A stretch of 64,000 nucleotides of DNA from Silene conica (taxonomy: Eukaryota; Streptophyta; Magnoliopsida; Caryophyllales; Caryophyllaceae), in contig CM055320.2 of assembly GCA_029255685.2 (NCBI GenBank), forward strand, positions 46,659,910-46,723,909, given 5' to 3'. A program made the position numbers and the translations under genes. This document shows positions 45,151-56,888 of this stretch, piece by piece (the first letter of the stretch is position 1; each line of letters begins with the position of its first letter). The notes under the pieces were generated by a model. It did no database searches. It was not told where the DNA came from and saw only the letters and a program-made list of their open reading frames with translations.

Positions 45151-45399
45151 TCTTTAGCTCTTCATTATCCGGAACACACCAACGCCCACTGAACCTCAGA
45201 CTACCATCGGAATGAATACTGAATTTGGATGCAGTTTCTCCACCATCACTCTCGATTACCTCGCGCCACTTCTGGATCCTCCCATCATCTTTTTGTAACT
45301 CCCGAATCTCCCCGTACAACTCCGGCTCTACAGTCGAATCACTAAGAGTATCCCCCTTTCGAATCATGAAAATCCCCATCTCCCTTAGCTCGCTATGCA

Positions 45400-46853
45400 G
45401 CCTCACTCTCGACCTGGCACTACACAAGGCATGGATGGACTTCCTACTTAGAGCGTCTGCTACCACATTCGCCTTGCCTTCATGGTAGATAATCAGCATG
45501 TCGTACTCTCCAATCAACTCTATCCACCTCCTCTGTCTCATGTTCAACTCTCGCTGGGTGTAGATATACTTCAAACTCTTGTGGTCACAAAACACCTTAA
45601 AAGTAGCTCCATAAAGGTAATGGCGCCACAATTTAAGTGCAAAGACCACTGCTCCCAATTCTAAGTCATGAGTCGGATAATTTTCCTCATAATTCTTCAA
45701 TTGGCGAGAAGCATACGCGATCACCCTCTCATTCTGCATTAGCACACACCCTAGACCATGCCTGGAAGCGTCTGTATAAACTTCAAAATTATCACTCCCA
45801 TCAAGCAATGCGAGGATAAGAGTTGTTGTCAGGCATTCCTTAAGAGTTAAGAATGCCTTCTCACGACTCTCATCCAAAACAAAACGGTTCTCCTTCCTCA
45901 TCAACGATGTCAAAGGCTTGGCTATCTTTGAAAAATCCTTGACAAATCTCCTATAATAACCCGCCAGTCCCAAGAAGCTTCGAATATCACTCACATTCTT
46001 CGGGCTTTGCCACTTTAGTTACAGCATCGATCTTACTAGGGTCTACGGATACCCCCTCCTTGGAAATCACATGCCCCAGAAATGCCACTTTCTTCAACCA
46101 AAACTCACATTTGCTCAACTTTGCATTTAGCTTATGATCCTCCAAAGTCTTGAGTACTCTCCTCAAATGATCCTCGTGTTCTTCCTCAATTTTGGAATAC
46201 ACCAGAAAATCATCAATAAATACAACCACGAACTTATCCAAGTATGGGCTAAATACTCGATTCATCAAATCCATAAAAACTGCTGGAGCATTAGTCAACC
46301 CGAATGGCATAACCACAAATTCGTAGTGGCCATACCTTGTTCTGAAAGCGGTCTTAGAAATGTCTTCGTCTCTGATTCTCAATTGGTGGTACCCCGATCT
46401 CAAGTCAATTTTAGAGAAAACCCCAGCTCCACTTAGATGGTCGAACAGGTCTTCAATTCTGGACAAGGGATAACGGTTGTTGATGGTCACATTGTTCAGC
46501 TCTCGATAGTCAACACAAGGCCTCAGACTTCCATCGTTCTTTTTCACAAATAACATGGGTGCCCCCCAGGGTGACACACTAGGTCGGATGAACCCTTTCT
46601 TAACTAATTCATTCAACTGCTTCTTCAACTCATCCATCTCTTTCGGTCCCATACGATACGGTGACTTAGATATTGGTCCGGGCCCCGGCTTTAGATCAAT
46701 GGCAAACTCCACTTCCCTCCTTGGTGGCAACCCTGGAACATCATCTCGGAAAACGCCCTCGAACTCTCGCACCACAGATATCTCACTAGTCTTAGGGGTC
46801 TCTGTCTCACAGTTCCACATCTGACACAAGATCAGACTATCCCCTTTTCTCAA
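45400..46853 (-). pseudogene. Reverse transcriptase and RNase H region, Tekay-type (fossil)
   Basis: RT copies element RNA into DNA. From the N side: [76 protein letters not shown], and the catalytic box region [13 protein letters not shown] near 46190-46230. RNase H follows ([61 protein letters not shown]). Gypsy order is respected. The region is broken in about one place between its pieces. Confidence 0.87.
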
Positions 46854-47302
46854 GCTAGACTTAAGGGTATTGACAGAAATGAATTTGCCTTAGGTTTGAC
46901 CAGGTATCCCTTGTAAGACACCCTCACGCCCTTAGGTCCCCTCAAGGAAATCTTCTTCTGATGACAGTCGATAAAATCCCGATACTTCCCCAACCAATCT
47001 ATCCCCAGAATCACTTCAAAACTCCCCAAAGGAAACTCTATGAGGTCACAATGGAAAGTCACTTCCCCAATCTTGATAGGCACACTCCTATATACCCTAC
47101 TACACGACAGAGACTCTCCAGAAGGTATAGTAACCGAGTCCGCGACCAAATCATAACTCTCAAGTTCTAACACCCTAGCATGCTCTCTAGATACAAAAGA
47201 ATGGGTAGCCCCGGAATCGAAAAGTACAAAAGTAGGTTTAGAGTTCACGAGAAAAGTACCGGTCACAACATGGGCATCATCTTTGGCTGCCTGCTTCCCC
47301 AT
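46854..47302 (-). pseudogene. Protease region, Tekay-type (fossil)
   Basis: The aspartic protease signature [14 protein letters not shown] (DSGA) is followed by VTIPSGESLSCSRVY and FEVILGIDWLGKYRDFIDC. It lies directly between the gag zinc knuckle and RT as usual for Gypsy. Confidence 0.87.
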
Positions 47303-47399
47303 GATAAAAAGTTTGCCACTGGATTTAGCCCCACTCTGACTGGTAATAGATGTCCCAGCCTGTTGATTTCCATCCGCTCCGGTCTTCTGGTTACTTCCA

Positions 47400-48428
47400 C
47401 CTCCACTGTACTAATTTGGATACGAACGGTTCTGATAATTGTTGTAATTCTTCTGAGAATTGATGCTGCCTCCAGACTTCGCACTCCCACCATAGCCTGA
47501 CATGGGCGTACGGTACCCACCACTACCATATGATTGAGTGCGTGCTCCACTATATCCTGATGTTGGCGTACGGTAACCCCCAGACTGGTTTCTCCCTGAC
47601 GATCGACACACTGCCTGCTTGTGTCCCGTGTTTCCACAGCCAAAGCAAACTATTCCCACAGAACCATTACCCGAGCCTCCACTCCTGTAGCTAACCTCAC
47701 TCTGGTTCTTCACACTCCCTGAGGCACTATTGGTGAAGTATCCACTGTACCCATTGGAACTCTGCTTCTTCGACCCTGAATTTTTATTCGCGACCTCAAC
47801 TTTTCTCTTCTCAGACTTGGTCTTATTGTCTTGCCTGATCATTTCCGAAAGCCTCTCCGCCTCCCCAGCCCTTAGGTAGATGTCCCAGACTGTGGTGGGC
47901 GGAGCCGCAATGAGCCTCTTCTTGATATTTATGGTCAGCCCCCTCTCAAATTTCATTGCCAGCATTGCATCATCAAAACCCATTTCCCCCACATGACTCA
48001 GCAACTGGATGAACTTCCGATGATAGACCTCCACTGCCATATCCTCCGTCATCCTGAAAGTATAGAATCCTCTTTAACGCGGTCCAGGACACATGGTTGG
48101 TCCCATCCTCTCTAGCTGCTTCACGTATTTCCCCTTTGCTTCCGGTCCACCAGTCTCCGGCCATACCCCTAAGATAGTGGGCTGCTTGGTCAACCCTCAA
48201 CTCTTCAGGGCAATCCACTAGTTCAAACAAGTTACTAAATTCACGGCACCATTCTCCTAGCAAGTGAGGTTCCACCTCCCCAGTGAATTGGGTAGGGTTA
48301 TGCGTCGCAATGATAGTACTCATCTTCGCATAATCCATGCGTTTGGCCTTTAGGGCCTCATTCTCAGCTATCAATCGATCTAATTCCTCTTGCGTGATGT
48401 TAGCAACGTTATTCCTCCTCGGAGGCAT
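47400..48428 (-). pseudogene. gag region, Tekay-type (fossil)
   Basis: From ATG at 48428 (MPPRRNNVANITQEELDRLIAENEAL). The capsid core reads LLGEWCREFSNLFELVDCPEELRVDQAAHYL, then AMKFERGLTINIKKRLIAAPPTTVWDIYLRAGEAERL, a Ser/Gly-rich linker and one CCHC knuckle (CFGCGNTGHKQAVC) near 47608-47651. It is a homologue of the plus-strand gag at 56889. Broken in at least one place. Confidence 0.86.
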
Positions 48429-48965
48429 CTCTATAACATAAAAGAAATAAAATGAGTCCCGGCTTAAGTAGGGCACTCACTTGGATTAGGGTTATATTCC
48501 CTAAACATCAAAATTCATATGCAATCTAACATATCTGAATAATGCTTATCTACAACATGGCTCAGGGATCACATAACCGCATATCGCTAGACATGATATA
48601 ATTACTAATATGATACAAATCAGCTCAAGCATCCATATCATTATACATCTTATGTACTCACAGGCACGTAATTCCTTCATACACATACCCTTACTGGCAT
48701 ATTCAGGACATTCATATATCAGAAGAGTTCATATAACTCTTTTATCATACTTCACTACCACTCCCATCTCTTCCTATTCTACCCTTTTTCTCTCCTATCC
48801 ACTTAAGGTTCCCGGGTAAATCTGAGAGGGCCAATGGTTCGGTGTGAGGGGGCCCCAGACTTATCCCTTACCTTCTGTGTGCTCCTAACAGTTCTATCCC
48901 GGGGTTCATTTTTATTTAGACTCCTACGTTCATTTGACTTATTAGGTTAGGCCTGAGGATCGTTC
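48429..48965 (-). other. Untranslated leader of the minus-strand Tekay-type element
   Basis: Between primer site and gag; no gene is seen. It includes sequence shared with 56350-56888 of the plus-strand Tekay-type element (for example GAACGATCCTCAGGCCTAA). Confidence 0.7.
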
Positions 48966-48977
48966 GCTCTGATACCA
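48966..48977 (-). promoter_or_regulatory. Primer-binding site, tRNA-Met, Tekay-type
   Basis: TGGTATCAGAGC on minus, three bases from the LTR end at 48981. Confidence 0.9.
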
Positions 48978-49371
48978 CTTTGTAACACCCCCATTTATTC
49001 AGGGGCCTGGACTAGGACTCCCCAGATAATTAAGGGTGTTACCATCTCGGATTACCGAGGCAGTAGATAACAAAGGAAAGAACACAGTACCTTATTAAGT
49101 ATTAAAACTCAAATCTACGTTCTTACAACTGTCTCAAGAACTGTCTCAAAACGAATACTAATAGTTCAACAACTTATAACTGAAAACTATGGTGATCTAG
49201 ACTCTAGTCTGGCCCGGATCCAAGCTCTCCCACAGCTCCCATAGTCTCAAGCACCTGTCAATCTGCTCGCCAATAAATTGGTTCATCACCGGTGATCACG
49301 AATACACAGGGTCAACCACGAGGTTGAGTAGAGGAAATCAAAAGATAAAACATAAACGTTAGTAAAGAGCG

Positions 49372-49553
49372 TCTTCCTCCACTCCGAATCACAAGACCCA
49401 ATAACTCCACTCCGTATCACAAGACCCATTATCTCCACACCAAATCACAAGACCCAATTATCTCTGCGCCATATCACAAGACCCAAATATCTCCACACCG
49501 TATCACAAGACCCAAATATCTCCGCACCGTATCACAAGACCCATTATATCAAT
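49372..49553. repeat. Tandem repeat of about 30 bp in the Tekay-type LTR
   Basis: Six copies around ATCACAAGACCCA separated by CTCCACNCCGT-type spacers. Unlike the arrays at 31178 and 52341 the units do not show convincing compensated stems. Its place in the LTR is comparable. Confidence 0.85.
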
Positions 49554-50627
49554 TTCCGCATCATAGGAATACACAATCAATAAATAATATTACAACATTA
49601 TCCATTCAATAAGGTGTATATAATTCACAACAATTAATAATCATGTTTCACATCATAAACGAGTGCACAGTTATTCCCCTACCTCAAACTGCAGAAGGAC
49701 AAAATCAACCGAAAAGTTGCTAGAAGTGTTCCACGCGAAAACCGTCACCTAAACATATATTATGTAACGAATTAATAATCTTCCCGAACCCCCATAACTC
49801 AAGTTACTCTACTATAAATAGAAACCTTCTAATAATGGAAAGTTTCCTAAAATAGAAACTTTTCCGAAATAGTAATTTTCTTAAATCGAAACTTTCCCGA
49901 CTCGTAAAGCCCTTCAATTGTTCAGCTTAGCAAATTATTTAAAATACTATAACCATAAATACCCAATACAATACAATAATCAACCATAATCTAATAATAA
50001 TATAATAATAATAATAATAATATAATAATAATAATATCATAATAACAATGATAATAAAATAATAATAATAATAATAATAACGCACACCCATAACCATAAA
50101 CGCCCCCCACGACTCATCTCGCATCTCGCGTAAAACCCAGCCCACCACCAGGCTGCTGCCACCACCACTGCCGGCAACCACCGCCAAAACCCTCACCTCC
50201 ACCTGCGTGTCCCACCATAGCCATAACCAAGCCACGTTATTCACTCAACTCCCGCGAACTCGACTACTACCGATCCGCGCAACCACCACTCGCAACCCCG
50301 TCAACCACCAGAACCAAAACTAACACGACTCCTGACATCAGATGACAACCGTGGTACCACCGTGTCGACCTCCCCCGAGTCAACGGTGGTACCACCCCAA
50401 CCAATACCCGTAACACACCGACATCAACGACCACCAGCGGCAGCCCACCACTGCCCTTGCACTCGCCCTCACTCCCGTAACCAACCCTAGCCACCACAGC
50501 GACTCAACCCTAGTGACACAAAACTACGATTGGAGCAAAACTTAAAAGACGAAACGGAAAAACAAGAGGCTCACTGGCCTTAGTCGTCTGAGACCGTCTG
50601 AACGCGCCTGAACCGCCCTTTAACCAC

Positions 50628-50630
<3 letters not shown>

Positions 50631-50710
<80 letters not shown>
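50631..50710. repeat. (CT)n microsatellite, about 80 bp, 5' LTR
   Basis: Pure TC run followed by GCTCGCTC; twice as long as in the 3' LTR. Confidence 0.95.
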
Positions 50711-50713
<3 letters not shown>

Positions 50714-51138
50714 CGCTCTTACCAGCTGCCGCTTGACCTGTGAATGATGAGTGTAGCGTGTGTTTTTTTTATTATATGGGTTTAGGGTTTTGGCATCTTA
50801 ATATTATAACGTAAGGAAGCAATAGGGTTTGTGTAAGTGTGGACGTGGGCTTGCCCATGATGAATACGAGCTTCGTCTTAATTAATACGAACCAACCTCA
50901 ACGCGATATTATAAATACAATATAGCACGTAACATTATTCGTATCATATAGAAATTATAATATTATCTCGAGTTAAGTTATAATATTAAGTCTCTGGTTA
51001 ACTTATAATATCACAACCCGAGTCTAAAGAAAGTGAGGTATAACATATTCGATAAATTAATTATCGAATACTAATGTTCAAATACGATCATACGTCAATA
51101 TAAACAATAAATATCATAATAAAATACGAGGTATTACA

Positions 51139-52025
51139 GCTACAGGTCGTCCTAATTCATGCCATCTACGCCATTACTTATCTACATCCTAACATATGAT
51201 ATTTAGCTACGCATAACAACAATAAGAAAAACAACTATGATGATAATAACGATACTCATGGCGATGAAAGCGATAAACATTCAACTAACAGGCAAGGTTT
51301 CGTGAATCTATATATCTAACGGTATAACGATAAAGAGAATAAACAAAACTGAATTAAATAAGAGAGATTACCGCAACAAAGGAATTCCAGAACTAAATGA
51401 TTTAATTGAATACGTGGAAAAGAAAGTTTTTTGTGAATAAACTAAAAAAACTAAAGAGAATTCTAAAGACTAGAAGTAAAATTAGGAACACAAAAACTTG
51501 GTAGAAGAAAAGATGATTAGCCTAATGACGGGATTAGGCTTTTATAAGAGTTCCTGAAAGTTTCCTCCTTAACCTAATCACGCCGTGGGCTTTTCTGTTT
51601 TTCTGAAATCTGCGCCGTGGTCGACCGACCTAAGATACTGGTAGGTCGACCATTAATCGGGCCCGTTGAGCTTTTTGATCTTGAAATTAGAATTCTGAAC
51701 TTAAGATGCCAGGTGCCTTGGTCGACCGACCACTCTGTTAGGTCGGTCGACTAAGGGTGCTGCTGTGTCAGTTCATAAAATCTTCATAAGACGGTCTTTT
51801 GGCCCTTGATTTGCGCATTGGACTGCAGTCCTTGGTTCCTTTAGCTATGCAAAAATCTCGAGGGTAATATTTGGCTTGAAATCGCCTCATTTCCGCATAA
51901 ATCTGCAAAATAGCATAAAAATACGAAAGTAGACGAAAATAGGGAAATAAGGACTAAAACTCGTAATTGAGCTCTCAAATGCGTGTGAAAATAGATGTAA
52001 ATCATCATAAAATAGACACGCATCA
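51139..52025 (-). repeat. Athila-like LTR fragment, minus strand
   Basis: It ends GACACGCATCA at 52025, the inverse of the LTR start TGATGCGTGTC at 6311, and carries two GTCGACC modules (51618-51652 and 51719-51752). It also matches the inverse of about 485-530 near 51190. It is diverged from the LTR at 1-1198, so a related subfamily. The other end is cut by the Tekay-type element. Confidence 0.82.
51618..51752 (-). repeat. Two GTCGACC modules in the related LTR
   Basis: GGTCGACCGACC...GGTCGACC at 51618-51652 and GGTCGACCGACC, nine bases, GGTCGGTCGAC at 51719-51752, with a 66-base spacer containing TTCTGAAC. Confidence 0.8.
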
Positions 52026-52990
52026 GAGTGACTAGAGGTTCTCCCAGCCACGTACTGTCAAAAACACATAACATGTAATCATTATTATCAACCATACATA
52101 CTCCAAAATAAATCATAATATGAGAAGTACGCAGCTCATGAATAACTATCATGAGTTCACTTAACATACAACTTAATCAATCATGCAATACCCTTATATA
52201 TCACTCTTATAAGCATGCAAGCATAATCATACTCTATGACTGGTTCAACGGTCAAATCTCAAGATATATCCAACATAAGTATACAAACATTTCACTCCTA
52301 ACTATGCATTGCCCGATCCAACCCATACTAAGTATTACGGTACCCGTTCCAAGGCATTCTCAAACATTTCATTACCCGTTCCAAGGTAGACTCAAATAAA
52401 CATACCCGTTCCAAGGTAGACTCTAATAACTCCGTATCCATTCCAAGATACGCACAAGCATAGAAATAGTTGTTCCAAGCTACTCAAGCAAATTCCATAT
52501 TCGTTCTAAGATATACACAACAAACACCTAAACACATGTTCCAAGGCATTCAAGCAATCTCATATCCGTTCCAAGATATGCACAAATAAAAACCTAAATA
52601 CCCGTTCCAAGGTACTCGAGCAAGTACCGGGCAAGGCCCGTTCCAAGGCTTAACCGGCACTGAGCGGCCCCGTACAAGTATAGGCGTTCCAACCGAAGTT
52701 CCTTCTCTTACGTTGCTACTCCTACATGACAGGTCATAAGGTCCGTTGCAAGACCCGGTACGTTCCAATACCTGACCTGGAATGGCTATACAAACTCACG
52801 AAGGTCCCGACCCGTTCCAAGGCAATGACCAACGCAACACACATCCAGTTCTAACTTAACTTATTAGGCTACCCTATGACCCATTATACAACACAAGTAT
52901 ATGGAAAATAACTCATTTAAATTAAGTTCATTAACCACCTAAGACTCATATCTAATAAGTCTAAACAATTGCTATAAGTTAATTAACGTA
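52026..52990 (-). repeat. Long-LTR fragment with hairpin array, minus strand
   Basis: On minus it carries GTGGCTGGGAGAACC just as the solo LTR at 29277-32115 does, with a tandem array about 300 bp upstream of it, so it is a fragment of a related long LTR. Both ends are cut by other elements. No gene is seen. Confidence 0.72.
52341..52823. repeat. Array of about fourteen covarying hairpins, loop CGTTCCAA
   Basis: The constant loop CGTTCCAA (few variants: CATTCCAA, TGTTCCAA, CGTTCTAA, CGTTGCAA) is flanked by changing complementary stems: TACC/GGTA (52373, 52403, 52599), CGTATC/GATACG (52433), TAGT/GCTA with a wobble (52467), ATATT/GATAT with a wobble (52497), CATATC/GATATG (52561), AGGCC/GGCTT with a wobble (52634), GGTC/GACC (52740) and GGTA/TACC (52757). 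Four further units pair poorly. Confidence 0.85.
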
Positions 52991-53932
52991 GTCAGACTGA
53001 GAGGACTATCCGGACACCAGAGGATATGCTGAGGGCTTGTGTGCTAGAGTTTGGAGGATCTTGGGAGGATAGACTTGATTTGATAGAGTTTTCATACAAC
53101 AATCGCTATCATACTAGCATTGGGATGGCTCCTTTTGAGGCGTTGTATGGGAGGAAGTGTAGAAGTCCAGTGTGTTGGGATGATAGAGTAGATGTGGTAA
53201 CCTTCGGACCTAAGATGATTCAGGAGATGATAGCACAGGTCCAGGTGAGTTGTTAGAAGATGAGAGCTGTCCCAGATAGATAGAAGAGTTATGCTGATCC
53301 AAAGAGGAGTGACATCACATTTGAGGCAGGAGAGAAAGTTTTATTCAAGGTATCACCTATGAGAGGGGTGATGAGGTTTGGCAAGAGGGGTAAGTTGAGC
53401 CAGAAGTTCATTGGGACATTTGAGATCTTGGAAAGAGTTGGTGAGTTAGCTTATTGATTGGCTCTACCTCCAACGTTGGCCAGGGTGCATAATGTGTTCC
53501 ATGTATCATAGCTGAGGCGGTATATCAGTGATCCTTCGCATGTCCTTGACCATGAGGTTATTGAGGTTGATGAGCAATTGACCTATGAGGAGAGACCCAA
53601 GGAGATCCTTGACAGAAAGGTGAGGAAAACCAGAAACCGAGAGACCGCACTTGTGAAAGTTTTCAGGACTAATCATAACGTCGAGGAGGCTACCTGGGAG
53701 ACTGAGTTTTCGATGAGGGAGAATTATCCTGCGCTGTTTACTTAAGGTATGTTACGAGCACGTAACTATCTTTTTTAGGAGGTAAAATGTGACACTTCGT
53801 GTTTTAAAGTGCCTTTATTAGCTTTTGTCGTTTTATGATGTCATATTTGTGTTCGGTTCGTGCCTAGTGACCAATTTGTTGGCCAGGGGATGGTGAACTT
53901 CGGGACAAAGTTCATTTTAAGGGGGGGAAGAC
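52991..53932 (+). pseudogene. 3' internal end of a Tekay-type element: integrase tail and polypurine tract (fossil)
   Basis: It starts abruptly inside integrase at the point matching 60673 and reads LRACVLEFGGSWEDRLDLIEFSYNN, APFEALYGRKCRSPVCWDD, the GPF/Y region and the chromodomain-like end, ending near 53745. An untranslated tail follows, with TTTTAAGGGGGGGAAGAC just before the LTR. It is broken in several places. Confidence 0.83.
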
Positions 53933-56333
53933 TGTAATACTCCGTATTTTACAATATTTTATTTAATATTTCCGTATTTTACGATATTTTATTTAATATT
54001 TATTATTACTTTTGACGTGTTGTTAATAGTTAAATAACTCAGTATCGGATAAGTGTTTTGTACGTTATGAGTGAGGTGTCGAATACGGGTATTTATTTAT
54101 CGAGTCACGTCCTACTAGTAATATACGGTCTAGGGATGCGTGCAAGTGCCTTTTGGGCCTCGAGTTTTGTGTCAAGGCCAAGTTATAGCCCATCTCGACA
54201 TAACAGGCTGTTCTCAAACAGCAACAATTTCTATCTGCCACCCTTATAAACCCCTCTCCTAACCCTAACCCTAACCCTACAACGTCTCTCTCTCTCTCTC
54301 TCCCTCTCTCACACACACACACTGCCGTCACCTCTTGGTACAAGGAGGAGGGATCACTTGGTGGTTTAGGGTGCATCTAGGCGGTTCGTTTTGCATCTGA
54401 AAACGGGTACACACCACTTATTCTCTGTTTTTCCATTTTTTTTGTTCATTTTCAATTCGTTAATTCAATCAAGTAATCATAGTTTTGGTTCTGTTTCTTT
54501 GTGTATTAACGTTCTATGATGTTAGTATTTGTGTTTTAACTCTAGCCTTGGTGTCTTTGACCGTCTAGGACCACCCTCGAAGGCCGTTTAGTTGTCTGTG
54601 TCAATCGCGTTTTCTGCAGTTGTCAGAAAAGGGTGTTACGCGTATGGTTTTTATGTTTGATTTCGATGTAGTTTCTGATCACGAGGGTTCTGGTTATTAA
54701 GGTCTAGTTATAGAGGGTAGTCAGGGTGGTAGGGTAGTTGATGTCACGGTGGTTTAGGGTGTGTGGTGTCGGTGAAATACTGAATTTCGTTTGGGTGTTT
54801 GTTACGGTTAAAAACAGTATAGTTTGGTGGAGCGGGGTTGTGAACTGTTGTATGGTGTCGTGGGTGGTAGTCGACGACCACTGAATCCCTCCTTGGAACC
54901 ACCGCGGGTCAGAGGCGAGCCTGGTGGTGCTAGTGGGGAAGCCAAGGGCTACGATTGGTGCTAGGGGCGGTGGTTGGCATTGTGGTAGCGGTCTGTTTCG
55001 GGGTTTCGCAAAATTATGGCGCTGTTCGTTTTGGGCGAGTTGATGCGTGCAATGATGGGTTGTTTTTTTTACTTATTAATTATTAATAGTGTGTTATTAC
55101 TATTATTATTATTATTATTATTATTACTATTATTATTATTATCATTATTGTTAATATTATTATTATTAGTAGTAGTAGTAGTAGTAGTATTACATGGTAA
55201 TTGTAGTAGTTGTGTTATTATTGTTGTTATGGTTATTATTGTTTTATATTATATTATTAATGGTGTTATTATTACTAGATTTTAATAATTAATAATTTTA
55301 TGATAGTATATTTTTGGTGTTATTGTTGTTTTACTAAGAGGTATATTGTTAATGTTTGTATTTATATTATTATTATTGAGAATATGAGTAATATCGTTAA
55401 AAGAGTCGTATATGTTATTAAGTTAGTAATAATTGAATAGTTGATCGTGTGCTATATTTAGTAGGTCAATGTTTAGTAATTTTATGATTCGTCATGACAT
55501 GTAATGTATGAGTAGAATTTAATATTAAGTAATATTTAAGGAATGAAATTCGAGGTGGAGTATTACTAGACGGTGTTGCTTGTCTCAACTTGCTATTCCT
55601 GGTAGGATACAGTGGTACTGTTTTCTGTGAAAGTTATATGCATGAATGGTTTTATTACATGTTGTGAATGCAAGCATGTTTATATGAGGATGATATTTAA
55701 GTATTGATTGTTTAATATTGCATTCACGAGCATAGCATTTGCATTATTGATAAGGGGGATTGTTTTGATATAAAGCGCAGGGTGGTCTGCAGGCCAGGCC
55801 TGGTGTCTTCAGCTTTATGCTGGTATTCGACGACGGTCGATGATACTCTGCCGGGAGGTTCTGTATGGGTTGGTGTTTCGGGTCATGATTGGTGTTTCGG
55901 GTTGTGATTGAGCTCAGCATTGGCATAGCATTTGCATATACATTTGTTGCATTTTATATTATTGTGTTATCCTACTCAACTGCGAGGTTGACAGTGTATT
56001 CGTGTTCACCTACGATGATCCGGAATGGGGAGTAGATATTTCAGGTCAGAGACAGGTGGACTAGGACTGGGCATGGATGAGAGACAAGGATTGGACTTAC
56101 CTAGCTTTAGATCACTTAGTCTCTTTCATAGTTGTTCACTTGTTATATTTCAGTTGTTTTGGAAGTTTAGTTGGACTATGTCTTGTAACAGTTTTCAGTT
56201 TAACCATTTATAATTTAAAGTATTGTGTTTCTTTCACTGTGATTATCTTCTACCCTGGTTTATCCAGGATGGTAACAGTCCTATTTACTCTGGAAGTCCT
56301 AGTTCAGGCTCCTAGGTAAATGGGGGTGTTACA
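53933..56333 (+). repeat. Tekay-type LTR shared by the fragment on its left and the gag-pol on its right
   Basis: 2401 bp, TGTAATACTCCG to GGGGTGTTACA. A polypurine tract precedes it and a primer site follows it, so it serves both as the 3' LTR of one copy and the 5' LTR of the next. It contains CCTAAC repeats (54249-54276), CT and CA runs (about 54282-54322), ATT/AGT-type microsatellites (55081-55190) and two copies of a GGTGTTTCGGGT phrase (about 55873-55915). No gene is seen. Confidence 0.85.
55081..55190. repeat. ATT/AGT microsatellite in the LTR
   Basis: Runs of TTA then AGT. The Leu/Val-rich open frame across it is a by-product. Confidence 0.9.
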
Positions 56334-56336
56334 CAG

Positions 56337-56349
56337 TGGTATCAGAGCG
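56337..56349 (+). promoter_or_regulatory. Primer-binding site, tRNA-Met
   Basis: TGGTATCAGAGCG three bases after the LTR end at 56333. Confidence 0.9.
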
Positions 56350-56562
56350 AACGATCCTCAGGCCTAAACCAAATGGACAATAATGAACATAGGAAGAGTC
56401 TAAATAAAATGAACCTGAGGCTAGTAACTGTTAGGAGTCCAATAGGAATTGGGATGAGTTAGGGGCCCCTTCAAACCAAGCCACTGACCCTTTCAGTTTA
56501 ATCTGGTTACCCTTGACAGATGAAGAGTGTGGGTAGTATTAGAATAAACAAAGGCCCAAGGT

Positions 56563-56629
<67 letters not shown>

Positions 56630-56888
56630 ACTAACATTTCAGCAGCAAAGGAATGAGGTAAGTTATGATGTGAAAGATTGATGATGATATGTACTATGAA
56701 GCATGAAAGTGATGATAAGCATGCGGTTATGTGATCCCTAAGCCTTTAGGTAGACTTATAATATGATGTTGAGTAGGACTTAGCAATATGAAAGAAGTTA
56801 CATGCTAGATTATGTATGCTAGTAGGACCTAAGATGGGATAAGAACTTGACCTAGGATGCTCATAAATTTTGTCACATGTGTAACAAT
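56350..56888 (+). other. Leader with (AT)n microsatellite
   Basis: Untranslated leader; contains a pure AT run of about 60 bp (56565-56624). No gene is seen. Confidence 0.8.

Larger units (their letters stand above)
28979..51138 (-). mobile_element. Tekay/Del-type Gypsy retrotransposon, minus strand, with three nested insertions
   Basis: In its own orientation: 5' LTR 51138-48981, tRNA-Met primer site, gag, protease, RT, RNase H, integrase with a chromodomain-like end, polypurine tract, 3' LTR 34419-28979 (outer part absent). Nested in it are a solo LTR (29277-32115), a LINE (32211-33350) and the young Copia (34620-43901). All pol domains are recognisable but the coding part is broken in several places. 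The lineage is assigned from the chromodomain-like C-terminus, TGTAATAC LTR start, long LTR and the gag opening MPPRR. Confidence 0.88.
48981..51138 (-). repeat. 5' LTR of the minus-strand Tekay-type element, 2158 bp
   Basis: Plus-strand ends are TGTAACACCCCC and GGTATTACA. It contains a tandem repeat (49372-49553), AAT-type microsatellite (about 49991-50080) and a long CT run (50631-50710). The element appears to have inserted into the Athila-like LTR fragment that begins at 51139. Confidence 0.87.

Noticed and set aside
54249-54276. CCTAAC repeats as interstitial telomere
   Set aside because: Only three to four units of CCCTAA, not the plant CCCTAAA type, inside an LTR. Probably part of its promoter.
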